A stretch of 64,000 nucleotides of DNA from Phaseolus vulgaris. Lineage: Eukaryota; Streptophyta; Magnoliopsida; Fabales; Fabaceae. Shown piece by piece: positions 25,010 through 35,614 of the stretch. The position numbers and the translations under genes were made by a program. Below the pieces are notes generated by a model that was not told the DNA's origin, made no database searches, and worked only from the letters and a program-made list of their open reading frames with translations. How positions within the stretch are numbered: the first letter of the stretch is position 1; every line of letters begins with the position of its first letter. The stretch spans positions 40,591,172 through 40,655,171 of the forward strand of contig NC_023759.2 in NCBI RefSeq assembly GCF_000499845.2. The letters are read 5' to 3'.

Positions 25010-25112
25010 GAGATGAACAGAGGTGCGAACGGAGGCGCGAGCGGAGGCGAACAGAGACGCGAACGGAGGCGAGCAGAGGTGTGAGCAGAGGCGTGAACAG
25101 AGGCGCGAACGA
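25010..25112 (+). repeat. GC-rich 12-bp minisatellite in CACTA element 2
   Basis: About eight imperfect units of GGCGCGAACGGA / GGCGAACAGA type, strongly G-rich on the plus strand, in otherwise AT-rich DNA. It lies between the element terminus and the transposase, where En/Spm elements keep their GC-rich control region. Open frames on both strands here (Arg/Glu-rich or Ala/Pro/Ser-rich) follow from the repeat. Confidence 0.75.
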
Positions 25113-25705
25113 AGGTCTGCAAGTATTTACCTCTACCTCCATATGTTCTTTAAAATTGTTTGGATGAGTATTTGTAGCTTTAAATGATTGCTCCTCCATT
25201 GTTGTACTTTTGTTCATCTTTTGTTCATGGGCTTTGAAGCTCATCAAGGAAGAGATCGTCAATATCACTGGATTCTTCATCTAAAGGACTTCACCTATGT
25301 TGATAGGAGGAATTGAAAATTTGAAAAATATACGATTCACCTGTGTTTAGAATTTATCTGAATTAATTTTTGACAAGGACCTTATGTTTTGAGGGAATAA
25401 AGTTATGATGTGTGAAAATGTGATCTTTGTAACGTTTTGAATAATTTTGATTCAAAAGTGTTCTAATATCTTTGGTTGTTGGATGAAACAATGATAAATA
25501 TAGTGGAGGAGTTGACTGGTATACATATGAGGTTATGTTCAGATGGTTTATTAGTTTTTTCTCATTCATTTTAAAATAAAGCTCATTTTGGTTGGAGGGG
25601 GAAATGGCTTAGTTGTAATGTAGTGGAGTGGTGCTTCTTCCCACTTTTGATGAATTTGGTCTATTGTTGTATTTTACATAATTGTTGTATATTTCTGCAA
25701 CAAGC

Positions 25706-26043
25706 TTTGGTTGGCGAGGCTTCAGGTGAAGAGCAACTTTTTTCTTCTGAAAATAGCTCGACGAGGGATAGCATTGGCTGTGAGCTCAATACCTATCTTG
25801 AAAAGATTAAGGTTTGCAGTTTCCTGTTTTAAGTGTTATTGGCTGTCCTTTATTGGACTCCTTCTTGAAGCAGGCTTTTTATACTTTTCTATTTAGTTCC
25901 TTAATTTTACAAGTTGACTCTATCATTAGATGTAACATCTGATTGTTTCTGGTTTCCATTGCTTGTTTCTTAGTTAGCCTAATTGAGGACATTTACATAT
26001 CTAGTTTTCTCTGGCAGGAATGTCCACAGGACTTGGATAATTA
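25706..26043 (+). pseudogene. Exon-like fragment of unknown origin, possibly hAT C-terminal
   Basis: 25706-25811 reads GEASGEEQLF..STRDSIGCELNTYLEKIK and ends at a possible GT donor; 26018-26043, after a cag acceptor, adds ECPQDLDN and a stop. The pattern, Ser-rich linker then ELxxYLE then acidic residues, recalls the C-terminal dimerisation region of hAT transposases, but the match is short. It could also be a captured host exon or chance. It lies in the TNP2 leader of CACTA element 2. Confidence 0.25.
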
Positions 26044-26332
26044 ACAATATTTGTCTTAATACTGATTGAATGCAGGAATTTTCTATTTATGTGGGATGGC
26101 TGGTCAATGACCTCAACTATTTATGTTTTGCATTAAGTTTAATTTTTTTACTGTTGCATAATTGTTAAAGTACGAGTTTGAAAAATATGTAGGACGCTTG
26201 GTAACTAGATAATCAGCTCAGGATAGGTTGCACCCTGAAGTTTAATTTCGTTTCTTTCTATATATGCTACATAGGAAATCTGTCTTGTGCCACAAATTGG
26301 GTCACAAAGGTTAGTTCTAATTACATTTTTAA

Positions 26333-27253
26333 TTGGCAGAAACCTATGTTGAAAAGAAAATTGTTGTTAAGAAAATGTGGTACTTTCCCATCATTCCTAG
26401 ACTTAAAAGGTTATACTCTTCAATGGCAACTGCACCTCACATGAGATGGCATAGTGAGAATCAAAGGGACCCGTCTATTTTGTCTCATCCATCTGATGGA
26501 GAAGCTTGGAAGCATTTTGATAGAATGCATCCAGATTTTAGTCAAGACCCAAGAAATGTCAGATTAGGTTTATGTGCAGATGGGTTTAATCTTTTTGGTC
26601 AATATGGAAAAAGTTATTCTTGTTGGCCAGTTATCCTAACCCCATACAACCTTCCGCCTTCCATGTGCATGAAGAGAGAGTTTATGTTTTTGACAATCTT
26701 AGTTCCAGGTCCTTCAAATCCAAAGCATAAGATTGATGTGTTCTTGCAACCACTTATAGATGACTTATGCACCTTGTGGACTGAAGGGATATTGACTTAT
26801 GACGTGTCACTAAGGCAAAATTTTATGATGAAAGTTGCTTTGATGTGGACAATTAATGACTTTCCAGCTTATGGCATGTTATCGGGTTGGATGACTTCTG
26901 GTAGACTTTCTTTCCCTATATGCATGGAAAGAACAAAGGCTTTTTATCTTAGTCATAGCCATAAGATATCCTTTTTTGACTGTCATCGTCAGTTTCTTTC
27001 ACCTGATCATCAATTTAGGAAGAATAAAAAGGCATTCAAGAAGAAGTTTGTTGAGACTGATCCCCCTCCTCCACGTTTGTCTAGTCTTGACATTTGGTAT
27101 AGGGTTGCACACTTACCAGTTTGCACTGAATTACAAGAACAACAAAATATTCCTGAATATGGTATTAAACATAATTGGAGGTTGCCATATTGGAAAACTC
27201 AACTTTTACGTCACAATATTGATGAGTTAATCCACCACTGCCTTAAAGAATAG
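26333..27253 (+). pseudogene. TNP2 transposase core fragment (Transposase_21)
   Basis: The frame opens after a possible acceptor (ttggcag) and reads YFPIIPRLKRLYSSMATA, SDGEAWKHFDRMHPDFSQDPRNVRLGLCADGFNLFG, WPVILTPYNLPPSMCMKREF, DVFLQPLIDDLCTLW and ALMWTINDFPAYGMLSGW, all typical of the Transposase_21 core. It stops at LLRHNIDELIHHCLKE, where related proteins continue HNIDVMHIEKN, so the C-terminal part is lost or scrambled. The N-terminal transposase-associated domain and the DUF4218/DUF4216 parts are not seen. It is clearly related to, but diverged from, the TNP2 gene of element 1. Confidence 0.85.
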
Positions 27254-27377
27254 AGGAAAACGAATTTATTTTGCTCCATATATCCATGAGTTAATCCATA
27301 TTTATTAAATAAGTTATACTAAATTATTGAAATAAGATAAACTAACTGATTTGTTATATATTGATCATATTTGTTCA

Positions 27378-27767
27378 AGATCATACCGCTGCATGGTTTT
27401 GCTCCTTGCATAAGAAACCCCTTACCTATTTTAAACATATTATAGATAGGTACGACAATTTCATTTAAAATTTATTATTACTTATACATTATATAATGTT
27501 ATGTATTCGAACATGAAATCTTATTATTTTAGTGCTTACTCTGGATATAACATTTTAAGTGGGAGGGGAAGTACAAACGCAAAAAGACTCACTTTGATGT
27601 ATCTTAAGGTATTTAAAGTATATTTGTTCACTCACTTTAATGTGTCTCATTCATTCATTTATTTTCACATGCGCAACAGGCAATCTGAAAGTTATGAGTG
27701 CGATTATTATGTTATGCAGTGAATGTCGACTATTGTGCGAGCTGAAATTTATAGAAGTTGGGATCAG
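27378..27767 (+). pseudogene. Ulp1-like (C48) protease exon remnants of CACTA element 2
   Basis: Three pieces in order resemble the C-terminal Ulp1-like protease of plant CACTA second proteins: DHTAAWFCSLHKKPL (about 27383-27430), SGRGSTNAKRLTLMYLK (about 27558-27608), and an exon 27680-27767 reading RQSESYECDYYVMQ-stop-MSTIVRAEIYRSWDQ, flanked by AG and GT. In family members the last piece is usually ECGYYVMQWM, with the catalytic Cys; here the Cys is kept but the Gly is Asp and the Trp codon is TGA. It is non-functional. Recognition is by motif only. Confidence 0.65.
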
Positions 27768-27818
27768 GTAATACCTCAATACAAAAAACACTTTAAAATT
27801 CAGGATTTATTATTCCTG

Positions 27819-28450
27819 CACTAATTCAAAAAAAGATCAAATGTCACAGTTTTTCAATGACCAACGGCCGCTACATTCGGAAGCATTGGAGTAAGTGAGG
27901 ACAACATGATCAAAGTATTTTGTAACCATATATAACACCTTACGATAGATAAATTATTAGAATGACATAAAAAAAATTCATATATTAGCAAAACTTTTTG
28001 TAGAATATTATAATTTGTTGTATGTATTTTTCATATTTAAATTATGATCTTAAATGTTTTTATTTTCTGAAAATTGAATATTTTATGCAAATTTAAGGTC
28101 TATATATATCAAATAAAATATTTTAAAAAAAATCACATATCTAAAAATCTTTAAGAAAAAAAACATTTGGAACCGTCTTTAAAAATCCTATTTTTTTTAA
28201 AAAAAAGTGATACACTTATAACGATGGTTTGGAACCATCTTTAAAAATATTTTTTTTTAAATTTAGTTATTTACTAACTAGAGTGAGATGGTTAGTTACA
28301 TGTATCCTTATAATTCATTTATAATGACGATTCTGACCGTCGTTATAAATGATTTATTTATAATATCATCTCAAATAACAACGATTTGAAAATTGTATTT
28401 ATATATTTTCTAACTGTCGTTTATATGTCTTTTTTTATTGCTGTATGTTT
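27819..28450 (+). mobile_element. Third CACTA-like terminus with subterminal repeats
   Basis: CACTAATTCAAAAAAAG at 27819 looks like another CACTA-type end. It is followed by motifs GGAACCGTCTTTAAAAAT, GATGGTTTGGAACCATCTTTAAAAAT and GACGATTCTGACCGTCGTTATAAATG, which are inverted and repeated as in subterminal arrays. No transposase or opposite terminus was found. It may be a non-autonomous element, or the scrambled end of element 2. Confidence 0.45.
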
Positions 28451-29859
28451 GATTTACTTATTTGTATATGATTTATATTTATTTCTTTTATATTCACACT
28501 TGCTTGGTACTTTTATCTATTTTTCTTTGTAATTCATATTATACATGCCAATTAAATTTAGAAACATCTCCTATAAATTAGTTCAAATTTAATTTAATTA
28601 ATTATCTTTTTTATATAAATTAACAATTAATACCTTTTTGCCGAATATATCAAATTTTTAATTTTAAAAAATAATTCATTTTTCAATTTAAGAAATAAGT
28701 AACACTGTGCAGTTAAATTTCCCGTGATTATAAAACCAGTATCATACATTTAGTTGGGATGGGAGAATGTTAGCTAAAAGGTGGGTGGTACACACCACTT
28801 TTATTGGTTTTCTTATTTTTTATGTCTATTGTAAAAATGTTGAAAAATCCTAAAATACTCATTATTTATTTATTTTGATAAAAAAAGTTATATATTTATC
28901 TTTTCTTGTTCATTACACACACTCAACAAGAAATATAATAAATATATAAAATAAATTTATTGAATACAAGTCTTGTACTATCAATCATCTTAGGCATATT
29001 AATAAAACATAAAACAAGTTAGATAATTTTGTAAAGATTAAAATCTAACTCAGTTTAGTTTATGATAAATTAGTGTAATGGCTTAATGAAATAATAAAAT
29101 ATTAAAAAATAAATATAAAACTATTTTTTTACTTTATTATATATGTATAATAAATTTATATTGGAACTTTATAAAAATAAAAGTAAGAAATTAAAAGGAC
29201 AAATTTGATCCAATGGGTAAACGAGCTAGCTCATGGAAAACATTCTCATAATAAATTTAATTAAAGGGTGAAACTATTTTGTTTCCACGGATTTGCAAAG
29301 AGAGAAAAGTGAAGAAAGCATAGAAAAAAAAAAATAGAAGTGAGACTAAATTTTTGTGATTAATTTTCTTTCTATAATTGCAAAAATCTAGAAAAAAAAA
29401 GAAATTTAATTAAGTAAAAGCAGAACTTATAATCAGTTATATAAGTATATATAATAAAATATGTACTACATAATTGATTATGATATTTATCATCCAATCG
29501 ATTATGGAAATAATAATTAATTATATAATAAATATTTTATTATATAATCATTAATTTAAATATATATAGTATTTTTTATATAATTAATTCCTATTACTAA
29601 TTGAATAATATTTATAATTTTACTATAATGAAATAAATATAATTAATTATATAATATAATATAATACAACATAAATACTTATTATAATTAAAATAAGAAT
29701 ATACAATTATATAAAATAATAATGATATATTAATAAAAAAATAAACATATAATAAATTTATAAAATACTAATAATAATAAGATACTTATAGACATAAAAT
29801 AATATAAATAATAAACAATAATAATAATAAAATTTAAAAAAAAAATAGTAATTGTACCT
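28451..29859. other. Extremely AT-rich DNA, no gene seen
   Basis: The part from about 29390 to 29850 is almost pure A/T with many short palindromes such as ATAATTAATTAT. It could be a matrix-attachment-like region or simple decay; nothing in the sequence decides. Confidence 0.5.
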
Positions 29860-30240
29860 ACCCACCTTAAGGTCGAGAATGTCAAAGAGTTCGGAGCAAC
29901 TACATATCTTCCCTAAGTAAGTCTTTATTGTCATGAATAAAACAGTCTAATCAATGAGCCTGAAATGATAAGCGGCTACTTCAAATGACTCATGACAATT
30001 CACTCATTGGATACCACCAATCAATTTATAAATACCCACTCTCCAGCAAGAAGTAGGAAGTACAAGTATAATCTATCTTCCTCATACTCTTAATTGAAAA
30101 CTTATCATTTTTATGCTTATACTAACTTAAGCACGAGAGAGTCTTTTTAGCTGAACTTTCCCATCTAATTGGAGACCAGCTGAAAACTCGTTCCCAGATA
30201 AACACTTTGTCCTCGTGAAGTTACACTTTCCGAATTCATT
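29860..30240 (+). repeat. LTR-like relic
   Basis: A block of normal base composition within AT-rich DNA. It has a TATA-like CAATTTATAAATACCC near 30020, then TTGAAAACTTATC and AACTTAAGCACGAGAGAGTCTTTTTAGCTGAAC, a layout seen in the 3' half of plant gypsy LTRs (a CTTAAGC-GAG-GTCTTTT stretch). No partner LTR or internal region is adjacent, so it may be a solo LTR or fragment. Confidence 0.4.
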
Positions 30241-31295
30241 TTCGATAAAAACAATAATAATAATAATAATATTTATTATTTAATCATAAAATGAATATAT
30301 AATAATAAGCATAATTTGATCATTTTATAACTTTATTATTTTATAATTTCTTTTAAATTTATTATATTCCCCAAATCACTTACAAACTTTCTCAAAAATT
30401 CTCTTCAATTTCTAATGTGTTTTTCTTAATGCGAATTATCTTTTATGTACTCTCTTTCTCTTCTTTACTGTTTTTATTAACTTTCCTATTTAAATAATAA
30501 TAATATTCATAATAAGGGTGGATTTTACTATACCAGTACATTTAAACCTTTGGCCATATTTCTTGGTAATTTCTGGAATGCGTGTTAGTTTAGTAACTTT
30601 TTATTATTTATTTTATTTAAAATTTATCTCTATTAAACTTATTATGTGATCAAGGTAACTACCTATTTAAACTGCAGTAGTCTTAATTTCATAATAAAAA
30701 AAAATCAGGTTGTGTATTTCTTAAGATGATCCACGAAGTTGGATTTATTAGAAATTAGTTTGAATATATTATTTAATTAAGTTTGTTTTCTGAAATATAT
30801 AGGAATTGAGCATTTAGTTTATTTAGCATCATTGTGTATATTGACCCAATTTCTTTAAGAGTACATAGTCACTTAGTCTAAAGAGAATGAATGAGGTAAC
30901 ATAAAGGTTGTATAGCAAGATAAACCCTTCAACCTTTAATCAATGATGCCAAGAGCCTCGCATAAAATCTTGAACCATTGTAAACTATACTCGTAACACA
31001 TGTATGACAATCAAACTTTCAATGTTAAATAACCTATTACTTTAATAATTTTAAGGTGATCAAAGTCACTTATTATCTTAATAAATTTAAGTATGATATT
31101 ATCTTAATAAATCAAACTACTTATTGCCTTAATAAAATCAAGATAAATATAACTTGTTGAATATGAGAATTCTTCGACATTATTGCAAAGAAAAAAAAAA
31201 TAGAAATCCACAATACATATTTACGCATAAAATATATTTAAAAATACTATCAATTAACTATACAGATAATAATAATGAAAAATTATTGGCAATCA

Positions 31296-31331
<36 letters not shown>

Positions 31332-32512
31332 TTTATGTAGAAAAGATAATATATTTTAAGACAAGATAATAATCATTAAGTTTTTCTTTATAAATACTAA
31401 AATATTTGCTTCGCTAATAGTTATTATTTGTGAATAATGTTTAATTAAGCACGTTGGAATTTATAGAATGTATTTCAATGCTATAAATCTTTTCAACATT
31501 TCAAAGATAAAGTTTTAAAACACGATTACATAAAACAAAACAAACTATTTCTTCTATAAATAAATAAAAAACTTTTAAATAATTTAAATAATACATTTTA
31601 AAAATGTTATATAATAAGAAGGAATTATTGTGAATTATATAAATTACCTTTAAACACAATATATGTGTGAGCTTTTTTTTATATCTTTAACAAACACGTA
31701 CCCATACACACTCACACACAATTCATTACAATTTGAGTCCGAAAAACCCTCCTCAACATGATGCGAGATTGTGGACATCAAATATGTTTTTTCCTTAAAT
31801 TTTAGCCAGTATCAAATTATATCATATTAATGAAAGAAAAAAAAGTTGTCATTTGTTGATGTTTCTTTAAGGTTGTAAACAATAAGTTGAAAGAATAATT
31901 TTCTGATCTTCTCAACTTCAAATAGTAATTTCAATGCCGCTGCTTATTTAGTAAAGTTAAGGAACTTTTTTAATTTCAGAAGATTAGTGAAATAAATAAA
32001 TTAGAATTTGTAATTCACTGCCTTTAAGCAACTTTGATTGTAGTTGCCTAATATTAAAAACTTTTCCAAGAAATCTGTAAATAGTACTTCCCTTATGATA
32101 TTGTCAAATTATTTAATTTAAGAGGTAAAATTGTTTCGAATAGATGCAGAGCAACATCCAATCCAAGATTAGATAATAAAATAACAGTTACAAATTTCGT
32201 ATAGCTTGTTTAGCAACTACATTTGAAGACAGTGGCATACATACATATTTGTTAGACGCATGAAATTTGATTTGAAATTTAGATGGGGTCTTCAATAGTG
32301 CCCATAAGAAATCCGTTTCTTCTTTCTTCTGCCTTCTCCTTCATTATGTGGTTCGTCTGGAATTTCAATTAAGCATGTGACTCAACATACCATAGTAATT
32401 TCTATCCCTGGGCTCCCAATAAAATTCTCCCTGCATCCCACCATTTTCGGAAAAGACTGTTTACTCCCCTAAAAATAACTTGTGAATTATTTTTTCTAAA
32501 ATATTTTCAGAG
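30241..32512. other. AT-rich intergenic DNA, no gene seen
   Basis: Contains an (AAT)n run at about 30247-30271 and a (TA)n run at 31300-31327. No coding or RNA gene was recognised. Confidence 0.5.
31300..31327. repeat. (TA)n microsatellite
   Basis: An uninterrupted TA run of about 14 units. Confidence 0.9.
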
Positions 32513-32976
32513 TACTGGCACGACCGGACGACTCACTGATTCGGTCAGAATCCTGAACCATCTGACCACTTGACCACGATAAAAGGTTATGCGACGACAT
32601 GTGGCCGATCGACCATAACGACGAGCCATGGGTTGACCAAGTCAGCAAGGTTAATCCATAGTTAAAAGTTGTTTAGCACAACCCTAAAAAGGAACCAACC
32701 TCCTAATCCAGCCCACCAACAAAGGCTCATAAAGGTAATATAAATAGTGCAGATTTCAAGAATCAGGTACGTCATGATCTACAGTACTCTGACAACCGAG
32801 TGTCGATACCCTTACTGATTTGATCGTCGAAGTGCCTTCTACAGGTACCATCCCAGCCTGTGCTACAGACGACCGAGAGGAGGAATGAGAAGCAAAAAGC
32901 TAAGAGAGGCAACGACCGACCCAGTGGAGGAGCAAGGCAATCGTTCTCTAGGCCCCAACACCCGTTCGAGAACAAT
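32513..32976 (+). repeat. 5' LTR (probably incomplete) of the gypsy fragment
   Basis: Contains a TATA-like AATATAAATAG near 32737 and the block ACTGATTTGATCGTCGAAGTGCCTTCTACAGGTACC-type typical of the 3' half of plant gypsy LTRs. It is followed by TGGTGCCCACCGTG at 32977-32990, the usual start of the leader or primer site in this group. The left LTR border is not certain, since no second LTR is available for comparison. Confidence 0.55.
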
Positions 32977-33025
32977 TGGTGCCCACCGTGAGGCCGAGAG
33001 GATAGGTGTGAAGAAACATTGGTAG

Positions 33026-34430
33026 ATGGTATTAACCCGAAGCATGGCAAGCGAGAGGATGTCAGAGGCGGATCAAGCGGCAATGCAGATGGCTTTGCAG
33101 AGAGAGTTAGTCGAGATGAAGAGAACGCATGAAGAAACCACCAAGAGAAATGAGGATAAGATCAAGAACCTCAGAAAAGAGAACCAGGAAATGAAGAAGC
33201 TTGTAGAGGGAGGATCGTCTGTGGACCCGACCAATCAGGTCGGTAGGTCTTTCGCCACTATTGTCGGTCCTCAGACCGAGAGGGAACCAAAGAACAAGGT
33301 CCTTACCTTGGAGATGGATGGTGAGTCTCACCCCAACAAGTCGTTGAACAAAACCGGAATTGCAATGACCAGTCCTCGCCACCCTTTCACTGACTTTGTC
33401 ATGGAAGCCCCCCTACCGGACAAGTGGAAGGGGTTCAACAGGGACCGTTACGATGGAACGACCGACCCGAATGAGCACATGGATGCGGATACCACTCACA
33501 TGAGTCTTTGATGATGCGGTCCTATGTCGGGTCTTTCCCACTTCTCTGAAAGGAGGTGCGTTGAGTTGGTTCACGAAGTCCCCTCCTAATTCTATTAACA
33601 ATTTCGAGACGCTGGTGGCTAAGTTCGACGTCCAATTCGCTACCAGTCAGCCCCATCACCTGACGTTCATCGCCCTGGTCAGCATCCGCCAAGAGAAGGG
33701 AGAATCGTTGAGGAAATTCATTGAGTGGTTCGGGAAGGTCACTATGAGCATACGAAATTTCAGTCCTGATGTGGCGATGCACCACATGCTCACGACCCTC
33801 CGACCGGGTCCTTTTGTAGATAGCTTGTGCATGCAACCTGTTGCAAGCTTGGATGAACTTATGCGCCGAGTCGCTAAGTTCATGCAACTGAAAGAGTTGC
33901 ACGAATTCAGAAACCAGGCTCGGGCAGAGCCAAGTGGTGAGAAAAAGGATGATAAGGAGCGGCAAGGGAAGTCTGGGTCTGGACGAGGAGACCCCAGGCG
34001 GGATAATCGTGACCCCCGGTTCTTACGGTATACACCCCTCAATGCCAATCGAAGGAAAATTCTGCAAGAAGCCCTTAGCGCATAACTGATGCCACCACCC
34101 AAAAGGGCCCTAAGTGCCGATAATGCTGACCGCATCAAGAAATGTCGGTATCATCAGAATACCGGTCATTCAACCAAGGAGTGTCAGGCCCTGAAAGACA
34201 AGATAGAAAAGCTGATACAGGTCGGGCACTTGCGTCGCTTCGTACAAGGTTGTCGCACTATGAGGTGTTCCCTGCGTAGGGAAGAAACATTAAGGAAAAA
34301 AGACCACACACCCCTAAGGGCGAGGGGGGACGATTAGCGACAGGAACGACGCACGAGGAGGGACGACCCTCCAAAGGATGACCGAAGGAGGGGTCGCAAA
34401 GTGATAAACACCATAGTTGGTGGATTTGCT
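33026..34430 (+). pseudogene. gypsy gag, frameshifted
   Basis: It starts MVLTRSMAS and reads a coiled basic/acidic region, then FTDFVMEAPLPDKWKGFNRD and YDGTTDPNEHM, the retrotransposon gag core. A small deletion near 33510 shifts the frame; coding resumes at about 33513 with DDAVLCRVFPTSLKGGALSWF and continues with RQEKGESLRKFIEWFGK. Further breaks occur near 34083 and 34250. A zinc-knuckle-like C-x2-H-x4-H-x4-C stretch (CRYHQNTGHSTKEC) lies near 34144-34185. The product would have formed the virus-like particle. Confidence 0.85.
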
Positions 34431-34519
34431 GAAGGAGATAGCTCAAACAACGCCAAGAAGAAGCATTTGCGCACGGTGCACCAGGTCAATTATGTGGCCA
34501 CGGCCAAGGATGCCACCTA

Positions 34520-35085
34520 TTGGGCGACATCTTGACGATTCATGTGGATCAGAAGATTGCAAGGAAGTGCTACGCAGAGAGCCTGAGAATGGAACCCACT
34601 CGTCAGAAGGTGATTGGCAGTCGATCACCCAAGCGTAAGATGCCTGGACGAGGAAGGTCTCCCCGAAGAAGAGATGTGCGGCCAACGGAGAATGCGGTCG
34701 CCATGATCGATCTCGACCCTCGAGAGGTGGAACCAAGGCTTGAAGCGAAGGACGAGTTGCATCATGTCCCGCTCATCGACAAAGAACGCTACACCAGTAT
34801 CGGCACAACAATGGCAGCAGATGACACCAAGCTCATACATCAAGCTTTGAAGAAAAATGTTGATCTTTTCGCCTGGACAGCCTCTGAGGTACCAGGCGTG
34901 AATCCCAAAGTCATAACCCACAGACTTTCGATCTACAAAGAAGCGCGCCCGATCGCGCAAAAGAAGAGAAATCATGGAGAAGAAAAAAGGCTTGCGGTTA
35001 GAGCAGAGACCGAGAAGCTCCTAACAGCCCGGTTCATCCTAGAAGCATGGTATACTACTTGATTGGCCAATGTGGTCATGGTCAC
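34520..35085 (+). pseudogene. gypsy pol N-terminal fragment
   Basis: The open frame includes SPKRKMPGRGRSPRRRDVRP, KNVDLFAWTASEVPGVNP and THRLSIYKEARPIAQKK, the linker just before the reverse transcriptase. It then reads EKLLTARFILEAWYTT, a TGA where Trp is normal, and LANVVMVT, after which similarity is lost. No catalytic residues of reverse transcriptase are present. Confidence 0.85.
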
Positions 35086-35090
35086 CATTC

Positions 35091-35614
35091 CAAAAATCAA
35101 AAAATATATTCTAAAAAGAATATTCCATAATGATTTTTTATTTTCCAAATTTTCTATTCTAAAAACATTTCATACTTATGGAACACCCTCATTCCGGAAT
35201 CACCCAATACTATCAAGGTAATTTTAATATTTCAAAAAATGAAGGTACGAGGGACAACCTAACGAACAAATGAAATAGTTTATATACTTTTTTTGGTACA
35301 ACAAAGAGTGCGAACTTTAATATATCATCTCTATCTTAATTCCACCCACCCAATTCAGCATTTTATAACTAACACTAATACCAATAATTTCTACAGTAAA
35401 TAAAGGTGCTAGCTAAGATTCCATAAAATCCCAAGCACCTTGCACATTCTTAAATATATGATATTTAAGTATAAGAGATATAGAAATTCAAGATCCCGTA
35501 TGTTTTAACCATAAGGGGTCTTGAATTTCCATACATCGTATACACGAATATCGCATATTCGAGTGTTGAAGATGCTTGCGATTTTTGGTCCCCGAAGCGA
35601 GTGACGAGGCAAAA
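35091..35614. other. 3' flank of the Ca2+-ATPase gene
   Basis: AT-rich and probably includes the 3' untranslated region and poly(A) site of the minus-strand pump gene. It holds a strong inverted repeat at 35482-35530 and a small one (CGAATAT/ATATTCG) near 35546-35562. Confidence 0.5.
35482..35530. repeat. Inverted repeat (hairpin)
   Basis: AGAAATTCAAGATCCC (35482-35497) and GGGGTCTTGAATTTCC (35515-35530) pair over about 15 bp with one G:T wobble and a 17-base loop. It sits about 85 bp past the stop codon of the Ca2+-ATPase gene and would be transcribed in its 3' region. It could be a short foldback element or an RNA structure. Confidence 0.8.

Larger units (their letters stand above)
23319..27818 (+). 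mobile_element. CACTA transposon 2, decayed
   Basis: The left terminus is CACTACAAGAAAAT at 23319, a standard plant CACTA end, followed by about 400 bp of subterminal repeats. Downstream on the plus strand come a GC-rich minisatellite, a TNP2 core fragment (26333-27253) and exon remnants of a Ulp1-like protease (27378-27767), the gene order of plant CACTA elements that carry a Ulp1 domain. No clear matching right terminus was found; the right boundary is set provisionally where another CACTA-like end begins at 27819. Confidence 0.8.
32513..35090 (+). mobile_element. Ty3-gypsy retrotransposon fragment, 3'-truncated
   Basis: Sharp rise in GC content marks both borders. The order is LTR-like sequence, leader, gag, and the start of pol, all on the plus strand. 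Sequence similarity ends just after LANVVMVT near 35085, so most of reverse transcriptase, RNase H, integrase and the 3' LTR are missing. A deletion also removes most of the protease region between gag and pol. It cannot move on its own. Confidence 0.88.

Noticed and set aside
24903..25280. Overlapping Arg/Glu-rich and Ala/Pro/Ser-rich open frames on both strands around the 25-kb minisatellite
   Set aside because: They arise from a GC-rich 12-bp repeat that lacks stops in several frames; no conserved domain.
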